From the NCBI GenBank assembly GCA_013365325.1, contig JABVXV010000052.1, positions 124,001-188,000 of the forward strand: a stretch of 64,000 nucleotides of DNA, read 5' to 3'. The translations under genes were made by a program, and so were the position numbers. Position 1 is the stretch's first letter, and each line of letters begins with the position of its first letter. Positions 1 to 11,755 of the stretch are shown here, piece after piece. The DNA is from Dipetalonema caudispina. Its lineage: Eukaryota > Nematoda > Chromadorea > Rhabditida > Onchocercidae. The notes below the pieces were generated by a model, which saw nothing but the letters and a program-made list of their open reading frames with translations, ran no database searches and was not told where the DNA came from.

Positions 1-1723
1 ACCTGATTCTTCTTTTTGATTTATAGATACTTTTCAAGGTTTTTTTGAAAAATTAATGAGCTATCGATAATAAATGGAAATCCAGGACACTTTCAGGAGC
101 CTATCCCTTAGTATTATCATTCTTAAGCCTTTTCAAACTTGTTATCCAGCAATTCTGAAATTTTGCAAAACGAAGAGCATCCCTTCTTTAATATAAATGA
201 TTTGATAGATAACTTCTAAAACTGCCAAATGTTGTACCTAGACAAATTTTCAGCATTTCAAAATTTCTTCTTGTAAGATTTTTTTTTTAAAGTGTATCAT
301 TTCATCAGTTATGTTTATATTTGTGACTTAACTTGCTTGCAATAAAAGTAGATTATTGGTAATACTGGTAGATTATCAGTATTTTGTATTAGTACTAAAT
401 GATATGTATGTTTATAATAATCCATATTTGTAAATTTAATCAAATTAGACTAAAATTCAACTTGGTGAGTGGAGTTGGTAGATTAAATTAAATGAAACAG
501 ATCAAATCAAATCAAATTTGAGTGATTTTGATAGAATAAGCCAAAGCAATAGACTGACTGATTCGATTTCTTAAACCGTAAAGAGCATTTATTTTTAGGC
601 TACATGAATGGAAAAACAGCCATCAGTAAGAAAGTAGGCGGATTGCTTTGAATTGTGCTATATTTTTCTGAAAAATCAGATCTAACTGATGTAATGTTAA
701 ACAGCTGCTGATTTCTTGATTTACTACCTTTCACAACAGTTTTTGACCTTGATTCTGAGGCAGAAATCATCAGAAATCAATTAATGTAATTTAAATTCGT
801 GCTTACTTACTTTGATCGTGAACAGTTGAGAAAACGACTGTGAATTAGTAATAACAATTAATGATAGTATCGTTGATGTTGTGGTGAATTGAATAGGATA
901 ATACAAAGTTACTTTAAAAGAGCTGGAAAATATGGAAATTATACTGTTTTAATATTAATTATTTTTCTGTAATTAAACACTTCCTTATGACTTTTTTCGT
1001 TTTCTGATTATTGCAAATAATGTGAAAAAACAATCAAAGATTGTATATCAAATTAGGCTGATCAATTTTGATAGTTTTATTAGCTAAATTATAATCAAAA
1101 AAAAAATAATTTCTCTAACCTTTTATTCAGATCTATCATTTTTTTCTAATTTTTTTTTGGATTATCAATCTAAAGAGTTTCGTTTTTGAAAAATAGTAGT
1201 TTTATATAGATCAAATTTGAGAAAATTCAGTTTGTAAGAGGATTTATGATAAAAAATCATTGCTTTCCAGACATTTGCTACTTTGCTTTTTTTTTTCAAG
1301 TTCTTGATAGGTATCCCCAACAGTTGAAAGTGAATCAACAGTAAAAGATATCATGACATTCGATGAAGTTTAATGTCACTGATAAAACATTATCATTAAG
1401 AAACTTTCAGTCCCCATGAAACCTTGAGCAATAAAAGTGATCATCAATGATAAAAAATTTATCAAAAACACAAAATAAATATCACATTGAAGATCATCGA
1501 TGAAAATATCAATAATCTTTAACGTTATATTGATGGGATTTACTACCAAAGTAATACTTCACACCTATTTTAATCGTTGAATTTATCGAATTTAAGTTCT
1601 ACAATCGAAAGCTGAGAGAAATTATCGATCGACAACAATCAAACGAAAGTGAACTTGCACATTTTTGGAAAATCTTATATATTCGTGCTTTGCACAGCAT
1701 CGTTTAAGAAACATTTGCATCAA
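1..1723. other. AT-rich upstream region, no gene seen
   Basis: This stretch precedes the tetraspanin start codon. It is AT-rich, with many short A and T tracts and no reading frame that looks coding in either direction. It presumably includes the tetraspanin promoter and 5' UTR, but no TATA box or trans-splice site could be assigned with confidence. Confidence 0.5.
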
Positions 1724-4439
1724 ATGGCAAATTTGAGTTGTGGTGCGAGATGTCTTAAATTTTGCCTTTTCGTCTTTAATCTGATTTTTTTGGTAACTTT
1801 TTTGAATTTTAAACATTCGATTGCAATTTTAGTTTTCTAAATGCATTTGTAGCCCAAAATATACAATACTAAAATATGAAACAATTTTAAGTCAGTAACT
1901 ATTTGAGTTCTATATCAATAAGAAGATACCATTCTCAAAGTAAAGTAAAAGTATTTGCAGTTATGTGGTTTGGTATGTGTCGGTATTGGCACATGGTTGG
2001 TGCTAGATCGATATGCAGTAGATAGCTTGGCAGTTGCCAGTGAAAAAGTTCAAGTTACCGATGATGGATTGAGAGAATTGGTATGTTCGTTCACGATTCT
2101 CATTTTTTTTTCCAATCTGTTGAAATGAGGTGAAGTTGCTAAGGCAAACATTTTCGTACCCGTCCTTCATGATACAACGGAAAAGGAAAAGGAGAAAAAA
2201 TGGACCGAAATTCGTAAAAAATGCTAAATTTAAACTTTAGCAAAAAAATAAGCTAAACTTATCTGTATAAATATATAATAATTCAAATTCAGTTTAATAT
2301 TTCAACTCTTACAGAATTTAAATATTCAGCAATATAGAGTTTATAATTAAAGGCATCTAAGCCAGCAGCTGTACGACAAATTGGATTTCTGTTGATTATT
2401 GGTGGTATAATTGTCATTGTTGTGTCGTTTATGGGATGTTGTGGAGCAGCCAAAGAATGGCGTTTACTTTTATGCTGTGTAAGTTATCTTTCTCTCAATT
2501 AATTTTGCAGATTCACTGATCAATATTGTATTTTAGACCAGAATCGGTGAAGAATTGCTGCTGCTATCTACTACATAGAATCACAGTAACGATGATTCAT
2601 ACATTTAAGAAGCAATACTGAAATTATTCAAAATATCTGTTTAATAATTTATGATTCCATTTTGTAGTAGTTCAAAACTTCAGAGAGTATTGGCATAAAC
2701 GAGGTAAACTAAAGACATGAGATAAGAATTTTTAGACTATTTGTCTTGAATTTGACTAAAAAAAAAAAAAAAAAAAAACATAATAGTTAAAAAGAAGTTC
2801 AGACTATTAATGTTGGAAATATGCGCGCTAGTCATATTATATCATTTATTGAAAAACAAATTGAGATTATAGAAAAAAAAAAGATATCATTAAATAATGA
2901 AGTGGAAATCATTATAACAATCATAATAAACGCTGGAAAAACTAACAACTTTTTTAAAGGTTATGATTATTGTCGTTAGGTCGATTGTTTTTTTACAGTA
3001 TGCAACATGTCTAATGGTTATATTGGCAACACAAATAGCAGCAGCGATATATGCTGTCATGCATAGTCACATGGTAGGTATTACCTATGGGTTTTTTACC
3101 TTCACTTCTTCACATATAATCTTCTCTTTTGTAGTTATGTCTTCATTTCTTTTATTGATGAATTACAGTTCGCGCAAGATTTCCGACAAATTTTGAAAGC
3201 TTCGCTAAAATTATACAACGGAACGGATACTGCAAGCAGAATGTCCGATGATACAGTCCTCATGAAGGCTGCGTGGGATAAAATCATGATCGAGGTAAGT
3301 TTGATGATGACGTAAAATGATTGTGAATTATCCAATTTCGAGAAAAGTGAAAGTAAAATTAATTAAGTAAGATAAAAGTCTGCTAATTGAATGTTAAGGT
3401 CATTCTCGTTATTTTTGCAATTGTCATTATTTGGATAATTTATGTCATCATTGTCTTAGTTATTAGAACGTATTTTCCAAATAACAGAAGTTTTGCTGAT
3501 CTTCTATCAATAGCTGTATATATCTGTATGAGATAATTTACAGAAATCTTGTTGTGGTGTTGATTCAAAAATCGGTGATTTCAACGAAAGCGGTTGGTAT
3601 CAGCTAACTGGTCGAAAACACCACTTTCCACCAGCTTGTTGTCCTCCAAACAAGGATGGGACATTGATGGAATTTTGTCCTACAATAGCCAGATATGGCG
3701 ATGTCAGTGGTCATTTCACGTTGAACTACATTTCAAGTCCCTTAAAATTTTGCCTAGTAAAATCATTTCCGACCGTCTACCGACATCTGAACTCAAAATT
3801 TAGACATAGAAACTTACAATCCAAATAGGAAACTAGGCAGTTTTTGAAAAAACTTAAAAATTAACAACTCCCACTTTTCTGCAACAATTTAGTTCCTCTT
3901 TTTTGTACCAAATAATTGCAACTACAATTGCACCTATGTTTCCTTGTAGGGTTGCTATGATAAAATCAAAGATTCTGTGCAAGCCTTATCGACTCATTTC
4001 AAGATTGTTGCATGGACTGTAATCAGTATTGCATTGATACAGGTAACTTGATAAATTATTTGTCTCAGGAAGCGCCAAATCTAAAAAATTTTCAAGTTTT
4101 TGGATCTTTCTCTAAATTCAATCAAAATTTTTCCATATATTTCTCAAGACAATCATTTCAAACTTTTATTAAAATGATTGATGGGAAAGACAGAACTGAA
4201 AATTTATTTCTACACTTTTATTTTTATTATAAAAATTTTTAATAGACTTCGGAGCTTTTTGGTTGAGAAAGAATATGTCCTTAAATATTTTGGAGTTCTA
4301 AGCTATTCGCGATTGAGTGAGCTTCACTCTCTCAAGTTTAAGCAACCTTCCAAAGTAGCAAAAGTCTTTTTTACAGGTATTCGGTATAACAGTGGCATTT
4401 TGCTTATGTAATGCTATTGGTGAAGATGAATATTATTGA
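1724..4439 (+). CDS. Tetraspanin, 8 exons, 276 aa
   Basis: Four-pass membrane protein of the tetraspanin family, which organises membrane microdomains with integrins and other partners. Exons: 1724-1792, 1961-2080, 2353-2478, 2999-3073, 3169-3294, 3544-3702, 3950-4042, 4377-4439. All seven introns are phase 0 with GT-AG ends. The start gives an MANLSCGARCLKF N-terminus with juxtamembrane cysteines, running straight into TM1 (about residues 11-34). TM2 is about 72-92 and is followed by the family GCCGA (91-95); TM3 is about 98-125. The large extracellular loop has the diagnostic CCG (175-177), then CC (204-205), C217 and GC (226-227), making a six-cysteine loop. TM4 is about 244-267, and the tail ends EDEYY. 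Length is normal for the family. The family call is very secure; the orthologue within the nematode tsp set was not determined. Exons further downstream may supply an alternative C-terminus. Confidence 0.93.
2758..2778. repeat. A21 homopolymer
   Basis: Run of 21 A in the tetraspanin intron between exons 2353-2478 and 2999-3073. Confidence 0.85.
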
Positions 4440-4544
4440 TATGCTTATAATCTTAGTCCCTTAATGTCGCTTTTGTTCATATGAGGTATCTCTTAAGAAA
4501 TTTAATAGCTTTTTAAGTGTTTTATTTTTCAATGACATTTTGAG

Positions 4545-4550
4545 AATAAA
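4545..4550 (+). terminator. AATAAA poly(A) signal for the tetraspanin
   Basis: A canonical AATAAA lies 106 nt after the tetraspanin stop codon, in T-rich sequence. It is suitably placed for 3' end formation of the short isoform. Confidence 0.55.
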
Positions 4551-4949
4551 ACTTTCGCTCATTAATTTTATAACTGCTATTATAAAGGAAGATAGTTTTA
4601 GTTTCAAAATTCTTACATTTAAATAATGAGCTTTAAAACTTTAATCCTTAACATTTGATTTTTTTCTCGACAGTTGATTTTTTTTTAGATAAACTTTCTA
4701 CGCATACAAAATATGAAGTCGGATTTTTGACATTTAAAAAGTTGAAATTGGGATGCACACTATTTCGTTTATCAAAGTTTGCATTTGAAAATAGAAGAAA
4801 ATTCGATTCCAACAGTTTTGTATAGCTATTTGATTTCAAAATGGGGAAGATTATAGGATCACTATTTCAGCTGTTTCATTTTCTATTACGCTATTTTCAA
4901 ATTTCAAATGGAATATCTACTTTCAAAATATTATTGTAAAATACTGCAG

Positions 4950-6975
4950 GGATGTGTAGATAATGTTGATGAGTTAATGAAATTACAATGTTTGGTCATT
5001 TTTGACCATGTTGTGGTTATAGGGTATGTATTTTCCATACTATTTTCTTTCAAAAAAATTTCGAAATTTGTATGAAAAAAAAGTGTGCGATTGTTGTTAT
5101 CTCTTAATGTAGGCTATTTTCTGCTTATTTCAAAACATTATCAGGCACTAAATTTTATTCTAAAGATCCTCCGAAGACGTTTACAATGATCGATCATCTT
5201 ATAGATTCTATAGTAAATTTTCTATTTAAACACATATTTACTTCAACATAAGTATACGGAACGGTCGCATATTTCTTTTTACTTTAATGTTTTATTTAAT
5301 TTCCTATGTTTGGCTAATTAATTTTTCAGATAGTGGATATAATAATTACAATATTGCAAATGCAGTAGGAGATAAAAAATGATTATATGTATATATTTAT
5401 GCAGTTGTAAAAAGAATTTCGATGACCTTATGACAGTGAAACATAATTTAATTATTTCCGTTGTTGTCGTGTTTGTTTGCAATCCTTTTTCAACATTTTG
5501 AACATCTTTTGATAATAATAAATTATGAGTGTTTGTTAGTTTCGATACTTTTAAATTTTATTTGAAATTTCATGTACCAGCAGAACAGAACAGAATGAAT
5601 AGCACAACAGCACTAGTAATAATATTTCACTTTTGAGATAGGATTTTTGGCCAAATATACTTCCTTATTTTTCTTTGCTCTTTCTTTCTTGTTGAAAGAA
5701 TCAGTTCTTTTTAAACAACAAATTTTATATTTGAAAGAGAAAGGATGAAAGTTATGGCGAAGAAGAGAAATTGAATTTGAAAAATCGTTATATCTTCATG
5801 TATATGCTTTTGATACAAAGGATCATCTTGTCCTTTTTCATCATTTCCACTAACAGCTTCCCTCTGAACTATCATTTCTAATGAAAATAAGAAGAAAATA
5901 CAACGATAGTTAAATTCAACCATCGTTTGAATACAAACAAAAGAATTGATGAGCCATTTTCGAAATTCAATAAACAATTATGCACATAGTTTTACGCGAT
6001 GAAAGTTTTTTTCCCAACACAAAAGCAAAACTTTAATTAGTCATATTAAACTGGGCATCAAATATTACTAAATATTAAATACAACTTTTAGACATTTACT
6101 GAAAAGATTTTCTATTGAAAAGTCGAAAAAAAAAAATTCCTTGATGACGAGTTTAGACACCAGAAAAGTAATGAATTTCGATTTTCAAAAACTTTTTTAC
6201 ACCTAAATACTGACATTATTTTCCCAGAACAATGCAGGAAGAAGCAAAAACTATTATTATTACACTTGTTCGAATATTAGTTCAAAGAGAGAGAAAATTT
6301 TTGATCGAAGATCAGAATTGTATCCTTAATTCTATACTTTAATCACAACTCATTTCCATAAAATATGCAAACTTTTTGCTTTTATTTTTACTTCTTCAAG
6401 ATAAAAGTTTCATGTTGCAGAAGACATTAAGCACATTAATGTCCCTAATCTATCTCGATCATTTCTTATCATACAGAAATTGATAACACAAATACTTTCG
6501 TAATGAGGGAATAATCATTAATAGACAGATATAAGCAATAATCATCATGATGAAACAGTTTTACCTCATTCTTTTAGTCTTTTGATACTTGCCTTTCTTC
6601 TTCCCTTCTTTTCATGATATATTTTCACTCTTGGTGATTGTTGATAGTTTTCTCAATCATCTCAAAACCATTTTAATCACAGAAAGAATGACTTTACTGT
6701 GCAATACTTATAATGGAAATTAATAAAATAAACTGCATGAAAGCAATTTTATCTATTCTTATAAGGAATATTGAAGTTGGGATACGATGAAATTCAAACA
6801 GGAATGAATTCGACGATGAAGTATTTTTGAGTGGAAGACACAGAGATGAGGGTAAGGCTATCTAATAAATCCGTGAAATGAATGATTATGGACTCAGAAG
6901 TGTCTCAAAACTTTTATTCCTTCTGCAGATGATATCAGTAATGCTTTTAGATCCAAGAAATTACCGAATATTTAA
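4950..6975 (+). CDS. Candidate alternative 3' exons of the tetraspanin, or tail of an unrecognised gene
   Basis: Five short exons with matching reading phases: 4950-5023 (after TACTGCAG, donor GTATGT), 5113-5212 (donor GTAAAT), 6228-6319 (after TTCCCAG, donor GTATCC), 6802-6851 (donor GTAAGG) and 6929-6975 (after TTCTGCAG, ending in TAA). Together they encode 120 aa. The first exon begins in phase 0 with Gly-Cys, the same phase and motif as tetraspanin exon 7 (GCYDKIKD versus GCVDNVDE), then a hydrophobic stretch. The end is hydrophilic and acidic (EFDDEVFLSGRHRDEDD, then RSKKLPNI). Splicing tetraspanin exon 6 to this set would give a 345-aa isoform. Alternatively this is the 3' part of a different gene or a decayed tetraspanin copy. 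No long ATG frame covers it; support is splice sites and phase only, and short phase-compatible exons arise readily by chance in AT-rich DNA. Confidence 0.33.
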
Positions 6976-7023
6976 ATTCGGTAACCAACTTCTTCTAATA
7001 ATCCATGAAATACGGAAGTTGGA

Positions 7024-7095
7024 GCCTCATTAGCTCAGTGGCAGAGCGTCTGTCTCGTAAACAGAAGGTCGCTGGTTCGATCCCAGCATGAGGCA
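7024..7095 (+). tRNA. tRNA-Thr, anticodon CGU
   Basis: A 72-nt cloverleaf with no intron. The acceptor stem pairs GCCTCAT with ATGAGGC, with discriminator A. The D-arm is GCTC/GAGC, the anticodon stem TCTGT/ACAGA closes the loop CTCGTAA (anticodon CGT, reading ACG threonine codons), and the T-arm is GCTGG-TTCGATC-CCAGC. Internal A-box (TAGCTCAGTGG) and B-box (GGTTCGATCC) promoter elements are intact. Only a weak TTCTTT, not a clean T4 run, lies just downstream as a pol III terminator. All stems pair perfectly, so it looks functional. Confidence 0.95.
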
Positions 7096-10000
7096 AGGGT
7101 ACTATTCTTTGCAAAAATCACAATAAAAGCAACAACAGATCATTAAGTACACTTGATGATCATTGGGCAACAGGTTGTTTGGTTGTTCTTGCAATGATGT
7201 GAAGTGGTAAATTGTTGTGATTGCCTCATTGGGGCGTTAGATGAATGAATGTATGCGAAAGCAACCATCGTTTAGCTAAGGAGACGATATAGCTGGACTA
7301 TTTATTGAAGGCTTTATCAAAGAGCCAAGAAACTTCCCTCAAACCATCCTAATCGTTTTCTGACAAGGTTGGTACTTACTTTATACCCTTTTATCCGTAA
7401 TAACGGATGCTGGAAACTTCTTGGATGTCACAATAATTTTTCATTATTTATCGTTGAGCAGAAAGAATTCTGAATTGAAAATTATTTTCCCAAAGAATCT
7501 ATGTGCTATACTCACATGATTCGCAGTTAGACTGCAAATTCAATAGATCTGATTGATGCTTAATTCAAGCAGAACTCCAAACGGCGATTACACTTACATC
7601 CATTCATGCATGCTCGTTTATTACTTCAACACTTTAAAAATTATCGAAGTTCCCAAACTCACCTTTTAAATTAGATTTAAATCGTTTGGTAATGTAATCG
7701 CACCTATTTTGGACCCCATTATTCCCTCCCAAGTAGCTCAACAATAACCTTCAGTGATCACCGACTTCTGAGAAACACGAAACCGAAGAAATTCTTTCGT
7801 AAATCAATCTATCGCCGCCCACGTAGATACACTGACAGTACTGACGCTTACATTAACAATGAAGAATCAGCATATAATCGCAAATGTCTCGTAATTCAGC
7901 CGTTCGGAATATAAATCCATTTCTATAGTAAATTACCGGATAAAAGTTTAATAAAGCTCATAAAAAGGACCATGTCGATAGAATGCTTTTTCAGAAATCC
8001 AATAAGAAGTCTTTAAATCCCTCAATGACCAGTTCGTGATATGATATAATGCTGCACCAAACATTAAACTTGAAAATGTTATACGGTTCAAATGACAAGA
8101 TTAGTGAAATATAACTGAGCTATGTAGCAAAACCTTAAAAAGCTTATTTCAGATTTAACAGGTAAACAAGTTATAAATACTTTGAACTTGAAATTAAAAG
8201 TGTTTCTTGATCAATAGTGATTAACGAGAAAATGAAGTTTTCCTGTTGTATGGAATCGACAAATGTCCGATTTAAAATTTACGAATGCGCCGTTTTTGTA
8301 AATCAGGTAAAGCATCATATTATATGCGGAAAGTATGTGTTAATCAAAAATGTAAGATTTCAACTGATCAAAATTGTCATCAATGCATTGTCGCTTATCA
8401 TTTTTTTTAGTAAAACAAGCGCAAAATGTCGATATTATCCAAAAGTACTGTCAAATGTTTGCATCCCAACGATAGAAAAAATTGAGAAAAAAAAAAGTAT
8501 GCAAAAAAGGAGAAAATGAAATTTGCAGAAAGCAATCAATCTCTGAAAACTCCAATTCTTCATCATATCTATTTGAAACTGCTTATCAATAGAAGTGCTA
8601 TGCTAAAGCATATCTAAATAATTTTATAGCTTTCTCCTTATTCATGCAAATGATTATGAATATACTTCAAACATTTTAAGAAATGATAATCTAAAGAGTC
8701 AACAATCAATCCATAACATACGTAAATATTTGTGTTTCCTCGATAACTTCTGAAGGTAACAATTTCAGGATAATTTTGAGCCATATATGGGCTAATTAAA
8801 GGTTAAGGGACTATTTTCACGTATTCAACAAAAAAAATGCAGTATGTGCAAAGAAAAAAAAAAGAAGAGACGAAGAAATCGATTGAAAATATTTATACTT
8901 TACAATGAAATGGATAACAGGATGTGATTTAGATGAATTTTGAAATTCAAAATTAAAAGTGTTACGTGCTTAATTTCATTCTATAATTTCACAAAGATGC
9001 AAAATATTGTGAGATGTTTTTTGAATTCATTGAGTAACTGAAGTATTCTAAGTCTAAATAGCTGTAAGTAACTGCAACTTATATAAAGGTTTCTACTCCA
9101 ATGTAATATCATAGAAAATATAGCCTATCATTTAATGTGCATGTTCGTTTGATGAAGACAATAACGCTGATGATGAAATTAAGTGAAAGACTCAAGAAGA
9201 CATTCTTCATGGAAGATAAAGAATCGTCCGGATACATGAAACAAAACATAGATATTACTTGTTGATATCCAATTGCTTTCCCAGTCACATATCTGCTACT
9301 GCTATTGAAATAACTCCTTCTGTCATCTTTTTTATGCATCATTTTTTGCTAAAAAATTGTTTCGGTACTAAAATCAGCCATGAACCCTGAATGATCGCAT
9401 CCACTGATTTACCTCGTGATTCTTCCGGATCTATTGATTCGACTCTCAATTTGCATGAGACAAATTTTGATTGGTTTCATTAGTCCATTAAATTATTGAC
9501 TGTCAAGGATTTAACATGATAATTCAACTTTTCACTCGGTATACATCCCAAGTGCTTCCAAGCTAACTGTATGATACTTGATAGTACTGAAGCATAGCGA
9601 TAAGACGTCTCATCGCAGTACTACTTTACTGAAATCTCTCAGATACTGCCATAATGATCGACGTATTTCTTCTATTCAGAATATTTCATAAAACACGGCC
9701 ATTCATCCTCTCAGTGTTAAATCCATCATATTCTATCATTGGAGATTTCCGGGACTTTGGCTAACTTGATTTGCTGAAAATTCCAACAGTATTTACGCAT
9801 TAAGAGGTACGATAGCCGTCTCCTGTAATACCACATAAATTACCTATTACCTAAAATTACGTCGACCAGAAAAAGTTTCATTCATATTCTTTGAAAAGAA
9901 CAAAAAAGATGACACTTCATTTCTTCACTCCCTCAAGAGATCTGCGATCTCTACTGCCATTCAAATCTATTCTTTACAACAAATAATTCGACTGAAGTTG

Positions 10001-11460
10001 TTCATAGTTTCTTATTTTAAAAGATTCTGTACCACTCACACATTAAAGGGTTTTAATTATTTTGTAAGAGAATACTTAGCAATGCTAATAAAGGTTATGC
10101 GAGAAGTTGTATGATTCCCATTAGTATTACTAAACATTTGTTCTGAATTGTACAAATTATTCCTACATATGTAGGATTTGTGAGGCAACTATCAGTTGAG
10201 AAAAGTTGAAAACGATTAACAACATTAACATAAGGCTTTCTGCTAATAAAGGCTATGAAATAATATTGGTAGACAAGCCTATTGGGCTCGAACTCCGAAC
10301 GCCCAACACTATCGATTATCGGCACCATTACGACACATTCTTCACAATAACTACTTTCAACTGAAAAGCACCATCTTGATCAAAAAAACTACTATCATAC
10401 TAAGTTAAATTTCTTTGAGTCCCAATCTTCATTTACAGATCACATTCTTGTGATACACCTGTGTTGCAGTACATTCTATTTTTGCAGGTACTTTTTGCAT
10501 GGATTGAACAGTTCAACATACGAAACCTTCCGATATGATGCCTCAAAATTCGTAATTAGTATAACAGAAAACCTGAAGTTTATATGTTCTTTTCAAAATA
10601 CCGTGACCAGTTTCGAGGATCATTTTGATCATGTGCTAAGATTTTGACTTTTTCTTTTCCAAATGTAATCATTATTATTACATGTCTTGAAATTGTTAAA
10701 CATGTGATAGCGAAGAATAAGACACGCTTAATTCCCCACCATTTCCTTTGCTTTACTGCTTTTATTCAGTTCGTTTCTGATCCATATGACAGTATTCAAA
10801 CCAATGTAAGCTGTAAAGGAAAATTCAAATATTACGAAGCCATGTTGGAAATCCATGCCGATCTGAGTGGATGAAAGGCGTAAGTTTAATTGTAAAAAAA
10901 GCTATTTTCCGACCAGTACACCAGCGTACACCATGACTACGAAACAATTCCTGATCTAACTTTCAAACTCAAGTTAGTTTTGTGAATTCTGAGTTTTTGT
11001 ACCCATTATACAATTGGAAATATGAGTGTGTATATTATGCAGTTCCTTGAACAGCAAGTAATGTCTCTCACAGTAATCCGTCCTGCAAACATTTACAGAC
11101 GAATATTTCAACTGTGATACTGAAATGTGAGGAAAGACTTAGCATCATATATTCATCAGAAAACAAATATCAGAGCCAATGAGTTGAATAGAAACTATTT
11201 TCAGTAAGTGTAAAGATGAGCTTTTTGAATTGTTGCAGCATAGTTCGATGTTATGCGAACGATGAAAAATGAAATGATACAAAAGAATCCTTTTGCTGGA
11301 TATGTTATAGGGTTCCTCGTTGTGACAAACGTGTTGTATATCAAGAGACTATAACAACTGTTCACCGGGACATACCGATGATGTCCCCCGACTCTTCGCA
11401 GCATCAACACAACTGTAAAAAACACCTCCCGCCTGAGCATCGGCTCATCAAACTATTCCA
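7096..11460. other. Intergenic, no supported gene
   Basis: Open frames are short and rich in the residues expected from AT-rich noise. The longest ATG frame (8217-8519, 100 aa) shows no family motif or splice context. A 6-bp stem (TTGGGC 10282-10287 with GCCCAA 10301-10306) encloses a 13-nt loop that resembles part of a tRNA T-arm in reverse, but no full cloverleaf could be drawn. Confidence 0.5.
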
Positions 11461-11747
11461 AATTGACTATAAAACATTTCCCTATTATCGATTGGCTACG
11501 GCCATTCCAACATTAATCGGTTAGCTGATACTCAGTTTCATCACCATCTTCTCTTTCAAATTGTCATATTGTCTTTCGCTGCTTTCTCTCATTTTCATAG
11601 CAACACATTCTCTCGATTTTCATGCTATTTACACAGTGTCTATCCGCCTATTTCCTCACTCTTATTTTCTTTCACAAGACACATTTTGAAAAACAAGAAA
11701 TTCGATACGCAGTGGGTGTGTCTTCCAGAAATTTCCAGGAAAGTGTG

Positions 11748-11755
11748 TATATAAA
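11748..11755 (+). promoter_or_regulatory. TATA-like box TATATAAA
   Basis: A TATATAAA lies at the junction between a pyrimidine-rich stretch (about 11.46-11.70 kb) and the start of a long G- and T-rich, GC-elevated block. The position suits a core promoter for a plus-strand transcript, but in AT-rich DNA the motif alone is weak evidence. Confidence 0.25.

Noticed and set aside
5711..5977. 88-codon minus-strand frame with a plausible hydrophilic middle
   Set aside because: No splice partners or family motif were found, and it overlaps the intron of the candidate plus-strand exon set.
8217..8519. 100-codon plus-strand frame
   Set aside because: Composition matches AT-rich noise, it ends in polylysine, and it has no motif or splice context.
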